From JBDGPU01 sp042219525 (GTDB lineage Archaea > Halobacteriota > Halobacteria > Halobacteriales > Haloferacaceae), in the NCBI GenBank assembly GCA_042219525.1, contig JBDGPU010000140.1, positions 1 through 14,400 on the forward strand: a stretch of DNA of 14,400 bases, read 5' to 3'. Shown here piece by piece: positions 6,662 through 14,345 of this stretch (its first letter is position 1; every line of letters starts with the position of its first letter). The notes below the pieces were generated by a model. That model did no database searches. It was not told the DNA's origin and worked only from the letters and a program-made list of their open reading frames with translations. A program made the position numbers and the translations under genes.

Positions 6662-7164
6662 CGGTCGTCCTCGGCACGGCCGCGGCGGCGATGCTCGCCC
6701 GCGCGGGCGACTTCGACGTGCTCCCGGCGGTGCCCGAGGAGGTCCTGCTCGCCGAGCCGACGTACGAGCGCCTGGTGGCCGATGCGCCGAACCGTGCCCC
6801 GGCCAACGCCGTCGTCCGCGTCGCCGAAGCCGACGGCTTCCGCGTCGTCCCGGTGACGAACGACGACTGCTTCGATCGCCTGCGTCGCAACGACCGACTC
6901 ACCGAGGCCGATGCCGCCACCGTCGCCCTCGCTGACCTCGTCGACGGCGTCGCCGTCGTCGACGAGCAGTACCTGGAGACCCTGGCCACCGCCGAGTCGG
7001 TGGAGACGACGACGCTGCCGCGACTGTTGCTGGCCGCGACGGCCGACGGCGACCTGCGGGCCCCGCGGGCGCTCGACGTGTTCGACGACCTGCTCACCGC
7101 GGGCTGGCACGGGCGGTCCGACCTCTACGCGACGTTCATCCGGGCGCTGGACGCGCAGTCGTAG
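6658..7164 (+). CDS. DUF3368/PIN-like protein, probable toxin (possibly degenerate)
   Basis: The product is 168 aa from the ATG at 6658, chosen because it overlaps the antitoxin stop by four bases; the reading frame continues further upstream but only as overlap with the antitoxin. The layout matches DUF3368 PIN-like ribonucleases: an opening beta strand and helix (TAAAAMLARAGDFDVLP), EEVLLAEPTYERLV (Glu37), LTEADAATVALA (Glu83, Asp85), VAVVDEQYLETLA (Asp102), and a C-terminal LLTAGWHGRSDLYATFIRAL helix (146-164). PIN enzymes bind metal through clustered acidic residues. The first of these, normally near residues 4-7, is not present here (VVLGTAA), so nuclease activity is doubtful. It could be an inactivated toxin or a variant that uses other acids. 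Confidence 0.72.
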   Translation: MTVVLGTAAAAMLARAGDFDVLPAVPEEVLLAEPTYERLVADAPNRAPANAVVRVAEADGFRVVPVTNDDCFDRLRRNDRLTEADAATVALADLVDGVAVVDEQYLETLATAESVETTTLPRLLLAATADGDLRAPRALDVFDDLLTAGWHGRSDLYATFIRALDAQS

Positions 7165-7220
7165 CGACCGGGCCGACACGCTCCACTGTCGCCGCCGTCG
7201 TCGCTACCGACGGGTGAAGG

Positions 7221-7257
7221 TTTACTACTGATGCCGAAGGAACCCCGTTCGAACGGG
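7221..7257 (+). promoter_or_regulatory. Promoter and palindromic operator candidate before the phosphotransferase gene
   Basis: A TATA-like TTTACTAC (7221-7228) is followed by CCCGTTCGAACGGG (7244-7257), a perfect 14-bp palindrome. The predicted transcription start, about 27 bp after the TATA centre, falls within the palindrome, as expected for a repressor site. The leader would then be about 35 nt, with a weak GAGG four bases before the ATG at 7287. The palindrome could instead act at the end of the upstream cassette transcript. Confidence 0.45.
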
Positions 7258-7286
7258 ACTCCGAATGCACACGACACCGAGGACCC

Positions 7287-8318
7287 ATGACTGAGAGGCT
7301 GGAGCAAGCCGTCGCCGAGGCGGTCCCGGCGCGCTCCGTGGAGACGATCGCGTCGCAGAACACCCGCCACGGGAACGAGACGGCGTACGTCACCTTCGCC
7401 GACGCGGACCCAGTGTACGTGAAGACGGCGACCGACACAACGGTCCGCCTCGAACGGGAAGTCGCCGCGACGCAGTACGCAGCCGCACACTGTCCCGTCC
7501 GTGTTCCACCCGTCGTCGACGCCGACCCGACAGGTGAGGTGCCGTATCTGGTAACCGAACCGCTCCCCGGGACGGTCCTCAACGACCCCTGGACGGACTG
7601 GGTCGACGAGGAAACGGCCGCTGGTCCGGTCGATAGCGTCGACAGCCCCAATTCGGTCGCCGACTCGATTACCGATGACACTGGTCCGGAGCTCATGTGG
7701 GTGACTGGGTTCACGCTCGCGGGCGTCCACGACGCACGCTTCGACCGGGTGGGAGTGATCACCGGCGGGGACGCTGACGGCCTCGAGCTGACGGGAACCT
7801 CGTGGACCGAGACGCTCCGCGCGACCGTCGAGTGGCGGGCCTCGGACTGGTTCGCTGACCGGTTCACCGACATCCCGGAACGGCTCGTCGAGACGATCGA
7901 CGAGATCGACCCGGATCTCGACGACACCTCGCCCGCGCTACTGCACGGGGATCTCAGCCGGATCAACGTCCACCTCGACCCGAACGGCCTCCTCGACTGG
8001 GAACGGGCACTGGTGGGCGACCCGGCGTTCGACCTGGTCGACGCCGAGAGTCACCTGATCGACCAGGTCGACGTTGACGAGGGCGACCGACCTGTGCTCT
8101 CCAGGGCGCTTCACGCCGGGTACCGGGAGCGCGCAGGTAGCCTGCCGGCGACGCTCGACGACTATCGCTCGCTCTACTGGGCGCTATCCCATCTGTTGGT
8201 TCCGCAAACGTTCGAGGAGTGGGCGCCGACGGTAGATCGGCCGACCGACGAACTCGCGTCGGACGTCCGCGAGGAGTTCGACTCGCGGCTCGCGGCGGCC
8301 CGGGAGGCACTGACGTAG
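7287..8318 (+). CDS. APH-fold phosphotransferase (aminoglycoside phosphotransferase/choline kinase-like)
   Basis: The product is 343 aa with a protein-kinase-like small-molecule kinase fold. Lys46 in VYVKTA is the likely ATP-contacting lysine and Glu58 in REVAATQYA its helix partner. Hinge-like VTEPLPGTVL is at 89-98. The Brenner motif HGDLSRIN lies at 220-227, with catalytic Asp222 and metal ligand Asn227. LLDWERA at 235-241 is the DFG equivalent, with Asp237. All core catalytic residues are present. Residues 107-135 form an acidic insertion rich in Ser and Asp. Such proteins phosphorylate diverse hydroxyl compounds; the substrate cannot be told, and an antibiotic-resistance role should not be assumed. 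The gene ends 99 bp from the convergent TatCt stop. Confidence 0.85.
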   Translation: MTERLEQAVAEAVPARSVETIASQNTRHGNETAYVTFADADPVYVKTATDTTVRLEREVAATQYAAAHCPVRVPPVVDADPTGEVPYLVTEPLPGTVLNDPWTDWVDEETAAGPVDSVDSPNSVADSITDDTGPELMWVTGFTLAGVHDARFDRVGVITGGDADGLELTGTSWTETLRATVEWRASDWFADRFTDIPERLVETIDEIDPDLDDTSPALLHGDLSRINVHLDPNGLLDWERALVGDPAFDLVDAESHLIDQVDVDEGDRPVLSRALHAGYRERAGSLPATLDDYRSLYWALSHLLVPQTFEEWAPTVDRPTDELASDVREEFDSRLAAAREALT

Positions 8319-8346
8319 AAGGGAGGAGGAAGAAGGGTCACGTCGT

Positions 8347-8366
8347 CGCCGTCGCGGGCGACGGCG
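8347..8366. other. GC-rich hairpin between convergent genes
   Basis: CGCCGTCG (8347-8354) and CGACGGCG (8359-8366) form a perfect 8-bp stem with a 4-nt loop in the 99-bp gap between two convergent stop codons. It lacks a T-tract, so it is not a textbook terminator, but its position would allow an end-of-transcript role in both directions. Confidence 0.35.
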
Positions 8367-8417
8367 GCGGCGTGTGCGACGGGGGCGACGTCGCGGTCGA
8401 CAGCGCGCTTGCTGGCG

Positions 8418-10742
8418 TTAGACCCGGTCTTCGACCTTCGACCGGATCCCTTCCTCGTCCGTGATGAAGTCCGCCGGCGGCGCGAGGTCGCGGCGGCCGC
8501 CGAGCGTGACGACGAACAGGACGCCGATGCCGACGCCGTAAGCGACCATCAGCGGGACCGTCACGAGGAACATCGTGAGGATGTCCGCGGGGGTGAAGAT
8601 CGCCGCGAACGTCAACATCGCGATGGTCACTTCCCGCCAGCGGTGCCGGAACGCGTCGTAGGGGACCCCCACCGAGTTGAGCAGCACCATCAGGACCGGA
8701 ATGTCCGCGAGCAGCCCGATGCCGATGGTGGTGAAGATGATCAACCAGAAGAAGTCGTTGATCCGGTAGGTGATCTGCATGTTCGCGCTGAGCGCGTCGG
8801 TGACGAGGTAGGAGATGAGCCCCGGCGCGATGTAGAGGTAGCCGAGCGCGAAGCCGCCGACGAGCGCGGCCGCCAGCGAGCCTGTCCAGACGTACACCTG
8901 CCGCTGGTGTCCACGGACGAACCCGCGCTCTCGCAGGGCGGGCCACGCGTAGTAGGCGATCATCGGCAGGACGGCGAGGAGGCCGGCGAGGACCGAGAAC
9001 TTCACCATGAAGATGAGCGCCTCGACGGGGTGCAGCGTGATGACGGTGAACGAGCTGGTGTCGAGCGTCGACGGCACCCGGCTGATGAAGTCCCGCCGCA
9101 CGTCGCCGAGCCCGCCGAGGTACATCCAGGTGAACGTCGTCGCCATCACGGCCATGAACACGGCCACGATGCGGAACGCGCCGGAGCGCAGCGAGTCGAC
9201 GATGAACCGCAGGTCCGTGTAGTACCCACCGATGTCCGCCTCCTCGTCCTCTTCAGTGATCCCCTCGAGGAACGTTTCGCCAGCGCGCGAGGCGCGGTCA
9301 CCGACGTCCTCCGTGACGCCGCCCGCCTCGCTCGCGGCGTTCTCGGCGCTCGTTGCGGACTCGGGGACGGCTTCGGCGCCTTCGCCCCCGGCACCTTCAC
9401 CCTCCGCGGCTTCACCCTCCGCGGCTTCACCCTCCGCGCCGCCGAGTTCGCCGGCCTCGACCTTGGCCTGCACCTCGTCGAAGCGGTCCAGGATCGCCTG
9501 TGCCTTCTCGGGATTGTCGGCCTCCATCGCCGCCTCGGCCAGCTTGAGCGACTCCTCCTCGCTCATGTCGACGAACGCCTGGGGCGGCGCGGCGCGGACC
9601 CCGGCCGCGTCAAGGTTTTCGACGTCGATGGCGGCCGGGTCGCCCATCTCCTGCTGGCCGGGCGGCGCCTGCATCTCCAGGTCGCGGTAGACGACGTAGA
9701 GGACGGCCAGCAGTGCGCAAAGCAGCGCGGCCGCGGTCCCGTACAGGCCGATCGCGACGATCGGCGCGACGCCGATCCCCTCGCCGGCCGGGAGGAAGCG
9801 GCGAGTCGTCCCGAGAGCGCGGAGCACGTCGTTGGCGACGGTTCGGCCGCCGTATCGGTAGAAGGCGTAGACGGTGGCGCCGCCGAGCAGGAGCGCGCCG
9901 GCGACGACGTTCCAGTACTCGCGGATCGAGGCCAGCACGTCGATCTGGTCGGAGGAGCGCTTGGCCGTCACGACGATCTTCGAGAGGTAGAGGCTGAATC
10001 CGTAGAGCCCGACGAGCGGGACGGCCCACATGATCTGCGTGAACGGGTCCGGCGGCGAGAACATCGCCCCGAAGACGAAGATGGCGACGACCGCGTGCCG
10101 CCACTTGTCGCGGAACGTCTCGTAGGGGACGATCTCGGCGTAGGAGAGCCCCGTGATGAGCAGGGGCATCTGCCCGGCGAGCCCGAAGGAGAGCGAGAGG
10201 AAGACGATGAACTCCGTCCACATCACGATGGAGTAGCTCGGGTTGAAACCGGCATCGAGGCCGAAGCTCGCCAGGAAGTTGAACATCACCGGGAAGAAGA
10301 CGAGGTAGCCGTACGCGGTGCCGACCGTGAACAGCGTCGCCGCCAGCACGACGATGATCGCGATCTTCCAGGGCGAAATGGGCGAGGTCGGCCACAGGTC
10401 CCGGTCCTTGAGGCCGTCGCGACCGAAGTAGATCAGCGGCGGGACCGCGAAGAGGCCGCCGATGATCATTCCGATCTTCGCCTGCAGGAGGATCACCTCG
10501 AACGGCGTCTGGGCGATGATCTCGAGCTCCTTGGCGATCTCGGGCGGCATGTTGGCCTGCGTGACCGCCTTCAGCGCGTCCCAGATGTAGAGCCGCAGTG
10601 CGTAGAACGTGCCGATAAAGCCGACGAGGAAGACGACGAATACCTTCTGGAGATCCTTCTGGACGGATCGGAGAAACGTCCTGGCAGTTTCCTGCCCTTC
10701 CGCCAGCGTCTGCTGGGTGTCCTCGTCGAGGGCACTCGACAT
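8418..10742 (-). CDS. tatCt: Sec-independent translocase TatCt (fused double TatC)
   Basis: TatC is the membrane receptor of the twin-arginine pathway, which haloarchaea use heavily to export folded proteins. This 774-aa protein is the double-length haloarchaeal form with two TatC modules. Module one is about residues 30-255, with membrane segments near 33-52, 85-105, 126-155, 172-205, 216-228 and 233-254. Extra hydrophobic segments occur at 276-295 and 325-351. An acidic, low-complexity linker spans about 355-500 and contains a 15-bp tandem repeat. Module two is about 520-750, with segments near 522-542, 573-600, 616-645, 662-690, 705-717 and 725-747. A longer reading frame starts at 10799, but I chose the ATG at 10742 because a BRE/TATA pair (10765-10780) is centred about 27 bp before it. 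It is divergent from TatCo; no tatA is present in the window. Confidence 0.93.
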   Translation of the reverse strand: MSSALDEDTQQTLAEGQETARTFLRSVQKDLQKVFVVFLVGFIGTFYALRLYIWDALKAVTQANMPPEIAKELEIIAQTPFEVILLQAKIGMIIGGLFAVPPLIYFGRDGLKDRDLWPTSPISPWKIAIIVVLAATLFTVGTAYGYLVFFPVMFNFLASFGLDAGFNPSYSIVMWTEFIVFLSLSFGLAGQMPLLITGLSYAEIVPYETFRDKWRHAVVAIFVFGAMFSPPDPFTQIMWAVPLVGLYGFSLYLSKIVVTAKRSSDQIDVLASIREYWNVVAGALLLGGATVYAFYRYGGRTVANDVLRALGTTRRFLPAGEGIGVAPIVAIGLYGTAAALLCALLAVLYVVYRDLEMQAPPGQQEMGDPAAIDVENLDAAGVRAAPPQAFVDMSEEESLKLAEAAMEADNPEKAQAILDRFDEVQAKVEAGELGGAEGEAAEGEAAEGEGAGGEGAEAVPESATSAENAASEAGGVTEDVGDRASRAGETFLEGITEEDEEADIGGYYTDLRFIVDSLRSGAFRIVAVFMAVMATTFTWMYLGGLGDVRRDFISRVPSTLDTSSFTVITLHPVEALIFMVKFSVLAGLLAVLPMIAYYAWPALRERGFVRGHQRQVYVWTGSLAAALVGGFALGYLYIAPGLISYLVTDALSANMQITYRINDFFWLIIFTTIGIGLLADIPVLMVLLNSVGVPYDAFRHRWREVTIAMLTFAAIFTPADILTMFLVTVPLMVAYGVGIGVLFVVTLGGRRDLAPPADFITDEEGIRSKVEDRV
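9399..9438 (-). repeat. 15-bp in-frame tandem repeat in the TatCt linker
   Basis: Two full units of ACCCTCCGCGGCTTC (9399-9413 and 9414-9428, plus-strand letters) and a partial third encode the GEAAEGEAAEGE stretch at about residues 438-449 of TatCt. Being a multiple of three, copy changes would lengthen or shorten the acidic linker without a frameshift. Confidence 0.8.
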
Positions 10743-10764
10743 ACCGAACGCGAAGTCCGTCCCA

Positions 10765-10780
10765 GTTATCAACCTTTTCG
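10765..10780 (-). promoter_or_regulatory. tatCt BRE and TATA box
   Basis: On the minus strand CGAAAAGG (BRE-like, 10780-10773) precedes TTGATAAC (10772-10765), centred about 27 bp from the ATG at 10742. The transcript is predicted to be leaderless. The motif matches the facing tatCo promoter closely. Confidence 0.65.
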
Positions 10781-10861
10781 AACACGCCCGTGATTTCACG
10801 CGTGCGATGGCCCCATCTCGGCCCGTGACCGCGCCGTCCAGCCGGTCGCCGTCGACCCTAT

Positions 10862-10878
10862 CGGAAAAGGCCTATAAT
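10862..10878 (+). promoter_or_regulatory. tatCo BRE and TATA box
   Basis: CGGAAAAGG (10862-10870) followed by CCTATAAT is centred about 27 bp before the ATG at 10903, predicting a leaderless transcript. A short inverted repeat, CCGGG (10881-10885) with CCCGG (10895-10899), lies between the TATA box and the start codon and could bind a regulator. Confidence 0.65.
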
Positions 10879-10902
10879 AGCCGGGCGTTGAACTCCCGGT
10901 GA

Positions 10903-12300
10903 ATGGGCGACGACCCGGACCCGTCGAACGACGAGTCGTCGGACGACGAGACGCAGCCGCCGACGGCGGACCCTCCGTCCGACGACCCCGATTCGGCCCC
11001 CTCCGACAGCGACGAGACGGTCGATAGCGACGAGGCGGGCAAGAGCGACAGCGACGTCGCCAGCGACGGGGTGGGCGTTGCCGCCGAGGACGACGTTGCC
11101 GAGGAGGCCACCGAGGACGACGTTGCCGAGGAGGCCACCGAGGACGACGTTGCCGAGGCGGACGACAGTGGCGGTGCGGCTGCCTTCGCCGAGGACGTGG
11201 CCGACGGCGACGAAGAAGACGACGAATTCCCGGACGCGGAAACGGTCAAGGAGAACGTCTACGGCGGCGGGGACGACGGGGAATCCCTCTGGGATATGGA
11301 ACCCGACAACACCGCTGCTGTCGCCAATGGGCCGGACGCGGACGCTGATGGCGAGGCTGCCGACGCCGACACGGAGGACGACGAACCCTACGAGGAGCAG
11401 CTCGAGCAGGCTCGGGAGAACAATCCGCCGCTCGACCGCGACGAGGTCGAGGAGAACTCGAGCATGGTGCCGGAGTCGGACCCGTACGGGATGGACGACG
11501 ACGGCGACGAGGGTGCCAGTACCGTCGACGACGAGTTCGACGACGCCGGGTTCGACGACGAGGAGGACGACCTCTTCGACGGGCCCGAGACGGACGAGGA
11601 GATGCCGCTCGCGGTCCACATCGAGGAGATGATGAAGCGGCTGGGCGTGGTGTTCATCTTCGCCGGCGTCGCCACGGCCATCGCGTTCCCGTACGCCAGC
11701 GAGATGATCAACTACCTCTGGAGCTACCACATCCCGTCGCCGATGGAGAACCGGCCGCGGCTGTACGGGCCCCTCGAGCTCGTCCTCACGCGGCTGAAGG
11801 TCGCCACCATCTCGGGCGTCATCGTCGGGCTCCCCGTCTTCGTCTACGAGTCCTACCTCTTCATGCGCCCCGGGCTCTATCGCACGGAGCGCCGCTACTA
11901 CCTCGCCGCGGTCCCGACGAGCCTCGTGCTCGGCGCCATCGGGATGGTGTTCGCGCACTTCCTCGTCCTGCCGGCGATCTTCGCGTACTTCACCTCCTAC
12001 ACGACGGGCGTCGCCATCGTCGCGTACGGCCTCGCGGAGACGTTCAACCTGATCGTCATGCTCATCTCGTTCATGGCGGTCGTCTTCCAGATTCCGCTGT
12101 TCATCATGCTCGCGATCATGATGGGCCTCGTCACTCGCGAGTGGCTCGAGGACAAGCGGCTGGTGTTCTGGGGGACGTTCTTCGGCATCGCGTTCATCTT
12201 CAGCCCGGACCCGACCGGGATGGCGCCCATCATCGTCACGCTCACGATGATCGGCCTCTACGAGGGCACCCTGGCGCTGCTGCGCTGGACCGGGAACTGA
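10903..12300 (+). CDS. tatCo: Sec-independent translocase TatCo with long acidic N-terminal extension
   Basis: This is the single-module TatC of the haloarchaeal Tat export pathway, 465 aa. The first 233 residues are an acidic, soluble, low-complexity extension (many runs of Asp and Glu, one 27-bp tandem repeat), presumably cytoplasmic. The TatC domain starts near Met234 (MPLAVHIEEMMKRL) and spans about six membrane segments near 248-266, 295-315, 328-352, 365-395, 397-412 and 418-460. The conserved loop around MRPGLYRTERRY includes the Glu expected in the signal-peptide-binding region. The domain ends at FSPDPTGMAPIIVTLTM...LLRWTGN. The start at 10903 is backed by the TATA box 27 bp upstream. 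It is divergent from tatCt, so the two could be expressed together. Confidence 0.94.
   Translation: MGDDPDPSNDESSDDETQPPTADPPSDDPDSAPSDSDETVDSDEAGKSDSDVASDGVGVAAEDDVAEEATEDDVAEEATEDDVAEADDSGGAAAFAEDVADGDEEDDEFPDAETVKENVYGGGDDGESLWDMEPDNTAAVANGPDADADGEAADADTEDDEPYEEQLEQARENNPPLDRDEVEENSSMVPESDPYGMDDDGDEGASTVDDEFDDAGFDDEEDDLFDGPETDEEMPLAVHIEEMMKRLGVVFIFAGVATAIAFPYASEMINYLWSYHIPSPMENRPRLYGPLELVLTRLKVATISGVIVGLPVFVYESYLFMRPGLYRTERRYYLAAVPTSLVLGAIGMVFAHFLVLPAIFAYFTSYTTGVAIVAYGLAETFNLIVMLISFMAVVFQIPLFIMLAIMMGLVTREWLEDKRLVFWGTFFGIAFIFSPDPTGMAPIIVTLTMIGLYEGTLALLRWTGN
11086..11157 (+). repeat. 27-bp in-frame tandem repeat in tatCo
   Basis: Units at 11086-11112 and 11113-11139 are identical and a partial third runs to 11157. 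Each encodes EDDVAEEAT. Perfect identity suggests recent duplication within the acidic extension, and the nine-residue period keeps the frame. Confidence 0.85.
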
Positions 12301-12316
12301 GGTCGAGGGCGTCGCG

Positions 12317-12389
12317 GTCGCCGTCGACCCGCCTTTTGTGCACCGTCGCCGTCGACCCGCCTTTTGTGCACCGTCGCCGTCGACACACC
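12317..12389. repeat. 28-bp tandem repeat downstream of tatCo
   Basis: Two identical 28-bp units (12317-12344 and 12345-12372) contain GCCTTTTGTGCACC, and a partial third runs to 12389. The CTTTTG in each unit is T-rich relative to its surroundings, so the repeat may give tandem termination sites after tatCo. The rest of the 215-bp gap to the convergent prolyl isomerase stop shows no gene. Confidence 0.85.
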
Positions 12390-12515
12390 GCTACTCCAGC
12401 CGTCGCTATCGCCAGCAGGACGTCGATGGAACTTCTCCAGAATTACCGACTCGCCGGGATCGTGTCGTACGTCGACCGCCTGCCTTCGCGCAGCTCCCAC
12501 GCGTCGACGTCCGGC

Positions 12516-12989
12516 CTACGCGACGTCGAGGATGCGTACGTCGAAGACGAGCGTCTTGCCGGCGAGTTCGTGGTTGAAGTCGACCGCGACGGCGTCGTCG
12601 GTGATCGCCGTCACGTTGCCGTGGAGGTCATTTTGCGCCTCGACGTGGAGCCCGATCTCGGGGGGCTGGCCGACCATCTCCTCGAAGGCCTCGGGGTCGT
12701 ACTCGCGACGCTTCGACTCGTCGATCTCGCCGTAGGCGGCCGCGGGCGGGACGGTGATCGTCGCTGTCTCGCCCGCGGCCAGGCCGACGACGCCCTCGTC
12801 GAGTCCCTCGATGACCTCGCCGCGGCCGACGGTGAAGACGAGCGGCGAGAAGCCGGACCGCTCGCCGTCGCCCGCCTCGATCAGGCCGTGCTCCGTGGCG
12901 ACAGCCTCGCGGGTCGTGGCGAACACGCTTCCGTCCTCGAAGCGCCCGACGTAATCGAGTCGGACGCGGTCGCCCGCCTCGATGGTCAC
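12516..12989 (-). CDS. FKBP-type (SlyD-like) peptidyl-prolyl cis-trans isomerase
   Basis: The product is 157 aa and probably acts in the cytoplasm as a proline isomerase and chaperone. The FKBP half is visible in residues 3-20 (GDRVRLDYVGRFEDG) and 53-83 (VGRGEVIEGLDEGVVGL, ending AAYGE). An inserted flap domain typical of SlyD-type archaeal FKBPs covers about 87-137, and the barrel closes with VDFNHELAGKTLVFDV (136-151). The start is GTG at 12989: a GGAG (13000-12997, minus strand) sits seven bases upstream as a ribosome-binding site, and the fold begins directly after it. Reading upstream in this frame has no homology. The gene lies 79 bp after the Orc1/Cdc6-like gene on the same strand and may be cotranscribed with it. 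Confidence 0.9.
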   Translation of the reverse strand: MTIEAGDRVRLDYVGRFEDGSVFATTREAVATEHGLIEAGDGERSGFSPLVFTVGRGEVIEGLDEGVVGLAAGETATITVPPAAAYGEIDESKRREYDPEAFEEMVGQPPEIGLHVEAQNDLHGNVTAITDDAVAVDFNHELAGKTLVFDVRILDVA

Positions 12990-13068
12990 GACGTATCTCC
13001 GTGGCGGTCCTCCCGCAGTGCGGTCGTCGTTATCGATGCTATCGCGGTCTGCCCATCTGGTCGGTCCG

Positions 13069-14247
13069 TCATCGTTCGAGGTCGTAGAGCCGGCGGAACG
13101 CGGAGGGCGGGAAGCGTAGTTCGACCCGGCTCGGCGGGCGCCCCTTCTTGTTCTGTACGTCGGACTCGACGCGCTCGACGATGCCGTCCTCCGCCATCTC
13201 GTAGAGGAAGCGTTTGACCGTCCCGCGCGAGAGGTCGACGTTCGGGCTGTTGCTGATCGCCTCCGTCGTCCTCGAGACTGAGGTGCGGTCGTCCTCGTCG
13301 AGGTCGACCAGCTCCCGAAGGACCAGTTGCTTGTTCTCCGGGAGCGCGAGCACCCGCCCAAGCGAGACGCACGGCTCCGGCATCTCGGCGATGGCGGTGT
13401 CGACGTCCTCGTCCGTAAGGCGCGTCCGGTCCGCCCGCTCCGCGCGGTCGGCCGCGACGAACAGGACCACGAGTGCGTCGTGGGCGTTGCCGTCGGCCCA
13501 CTCCGCGATCCGCCGCCCCAGATCGTGGGTCAGCCCCTGCTGGGCGAGCCCCTCGGAGGCGCGCGTCATCAGCACGTCGACGAGCATCTGTCGCTGGTAG
13601 CGCGGGACTGCCATCGAGGTCGCGGTGTACTCGGTGAGGTCGACGGTCGACGGGTCGGCCCGCCCGATCGCGATCCAGCTCGCGTTGCTCGGGAGGCCGG
13701 CGAACAGCTCCGTGAGCTCCGTCTTCGGGCCCTCGGCGTCCACGTCGTCGACGTGGTCGACGGCGATGACGACGCCCGTCCGCGACCCCCCGAGCAGGTC
13801 GTGGAGCCGGTCGCGTATCTCGGCCGTGCTGATGCCGTGTTCGGGCACCGACTCCTCGACGAGCGCGTCGAGCACGCTGTGGTAGAACGCGAACTCGCTG
13901 GTCGTCTCCCGCATGTCGAGGTAGGCGAAGCTCGGCGAGGTCGGCGACCCGGCTCGCGTACTCGTGTGGATCACCGACCGCGTTTCCGTCGACAGCTGGT
14001 TCAGGTGGGCGAAAAGCGCCGTCACGATGGCGGACTTGCCCGCGCCGGTGGGCCCGTAGAGGTACGCGTTCGGCGGGAGGTTCCCGTCGAACACCGGGTC
14101 CAGATGGTCGAGCAGCCGCTCGAACGTCGGTCCCCGGTCCGACGGTTCCTCCAGGTGCGCGACCGGCGAGAGCGACTCGTCGTCCTGGATCAGGCGCGGC
14201 CCGGTCTCGCGGCGCTGCCGCCGTTTTATTCTCGCGTCAATGTTCAT
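13069..14247 (-). CDS. Divergent Orc1/Cdc6-family AAA+ ATPase
   Basis: The product is 392 aa. It follows the archaeal Orc1/Cdc6 plan: an N-terminal segment (25-58), Walker A GPTGAGKS at 65-72, Walker B region VVIAVDHVDDV at 159-169, sensor-1-like SWIAIGRAD at 190-198, lid helices with PRYQRQMLVDVLMTRA at 215-230, the sensor-2 region GNAHDALVVL at 253-262, and a C-terminal winged helix (about 300-385). Archaeal members bind origins and load the helicase; haloarchaea carry many paralogs. Here the usual Walker B Asp-Glu is Asp-His (164-165) and the sensor-2 Arg appears to be His257, so ATP hydrolysis may be impaired. It may therefore be an accessory or regulatory paralog rather than a main initiator. 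No clear origin repeat was seen nearby. Confidence 0.82.
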   Translation of the reverse strand: MNIDARIKRRQRRETGPRLIQDDESLSPVAHLEEPSDRGPTFERLLDHLDPVFDGNLPPNAYLYGPTGAGKSAIVTALFAHLNQLSTETRSVIHTSTRAGSPTSPSFAYLDMRETTSEFAFYHSVLDALVEESVPEHGISTAEIRDRLHDLLGGSRTGVVIAVDHVDDVDAEGPKTELTELFAGLPSNASWIAIGRADPSTVDLTEYTATSMAVPRYQRQMLVDVLMTRASEGLAQQGLTHDLGRRIAEWADGNAHDALVVLFVAADRAERADRTRLTDEDVDTAIAEMPEPCVSLGRVLALPENKQLVLRELVDLDEDDRTSVSRTTEAISNSPNVDLSRGTVKRFLYEMAEDGIVERVESDVQNKKGRPPSRVELRFPPSAFRRLYDLER

Positions 14248-14274
14248 GGCATCCCCACTGGTTCGTTACCGATA

Positions 14275-14298
14275 GTTCCCCCGGAACAATAAAAAGCA
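14275..14298 (-). promoter_or_regulatory. Promoter region of the Orc1/Cdc6-like gene
   Basis: On the minus strand GCTTTTTATT is TATA-like (14297-14288), placing transcription near 14265 with a leader of about 17 nt. Immediately downstream lies GTTCCCCCGGAAC (14275-14287, plus letters), a 5-bp inverted repeat with a 3-bp centre that could be a regulatory site. Confidence 0.4.
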
Positions 14299-14345
14299 TC
14301 AGGGTGACGCCACCAGGGGGGTCGGATCCCCGGCGTCTCGTCGTC

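Noticed and set aside
8409..10793. A 794-codon open frame on the plus strand covering tatCt
   Set aside because: It is the antisense of a clear double TatC protein, is dominated by Arg, Glu and Asp, and has no domain; it arises from GC-rich codon bias.
10743..10799. Extended TatCt start at 10799
   Set aside because: The TATA and BRE elements lie inside this extension (10765-10780), so transcription most likely begins at the ATG at 10742.
14247..14325. Replication origin boxes upstream of the Orc1/Cdc6-like gene
   Set aside because: CCAGTGGGG on the minus strand and a G-run near 14316 faintly recall haloarchaeal origin boxes, but there is no full match and no pair of inverted copies.
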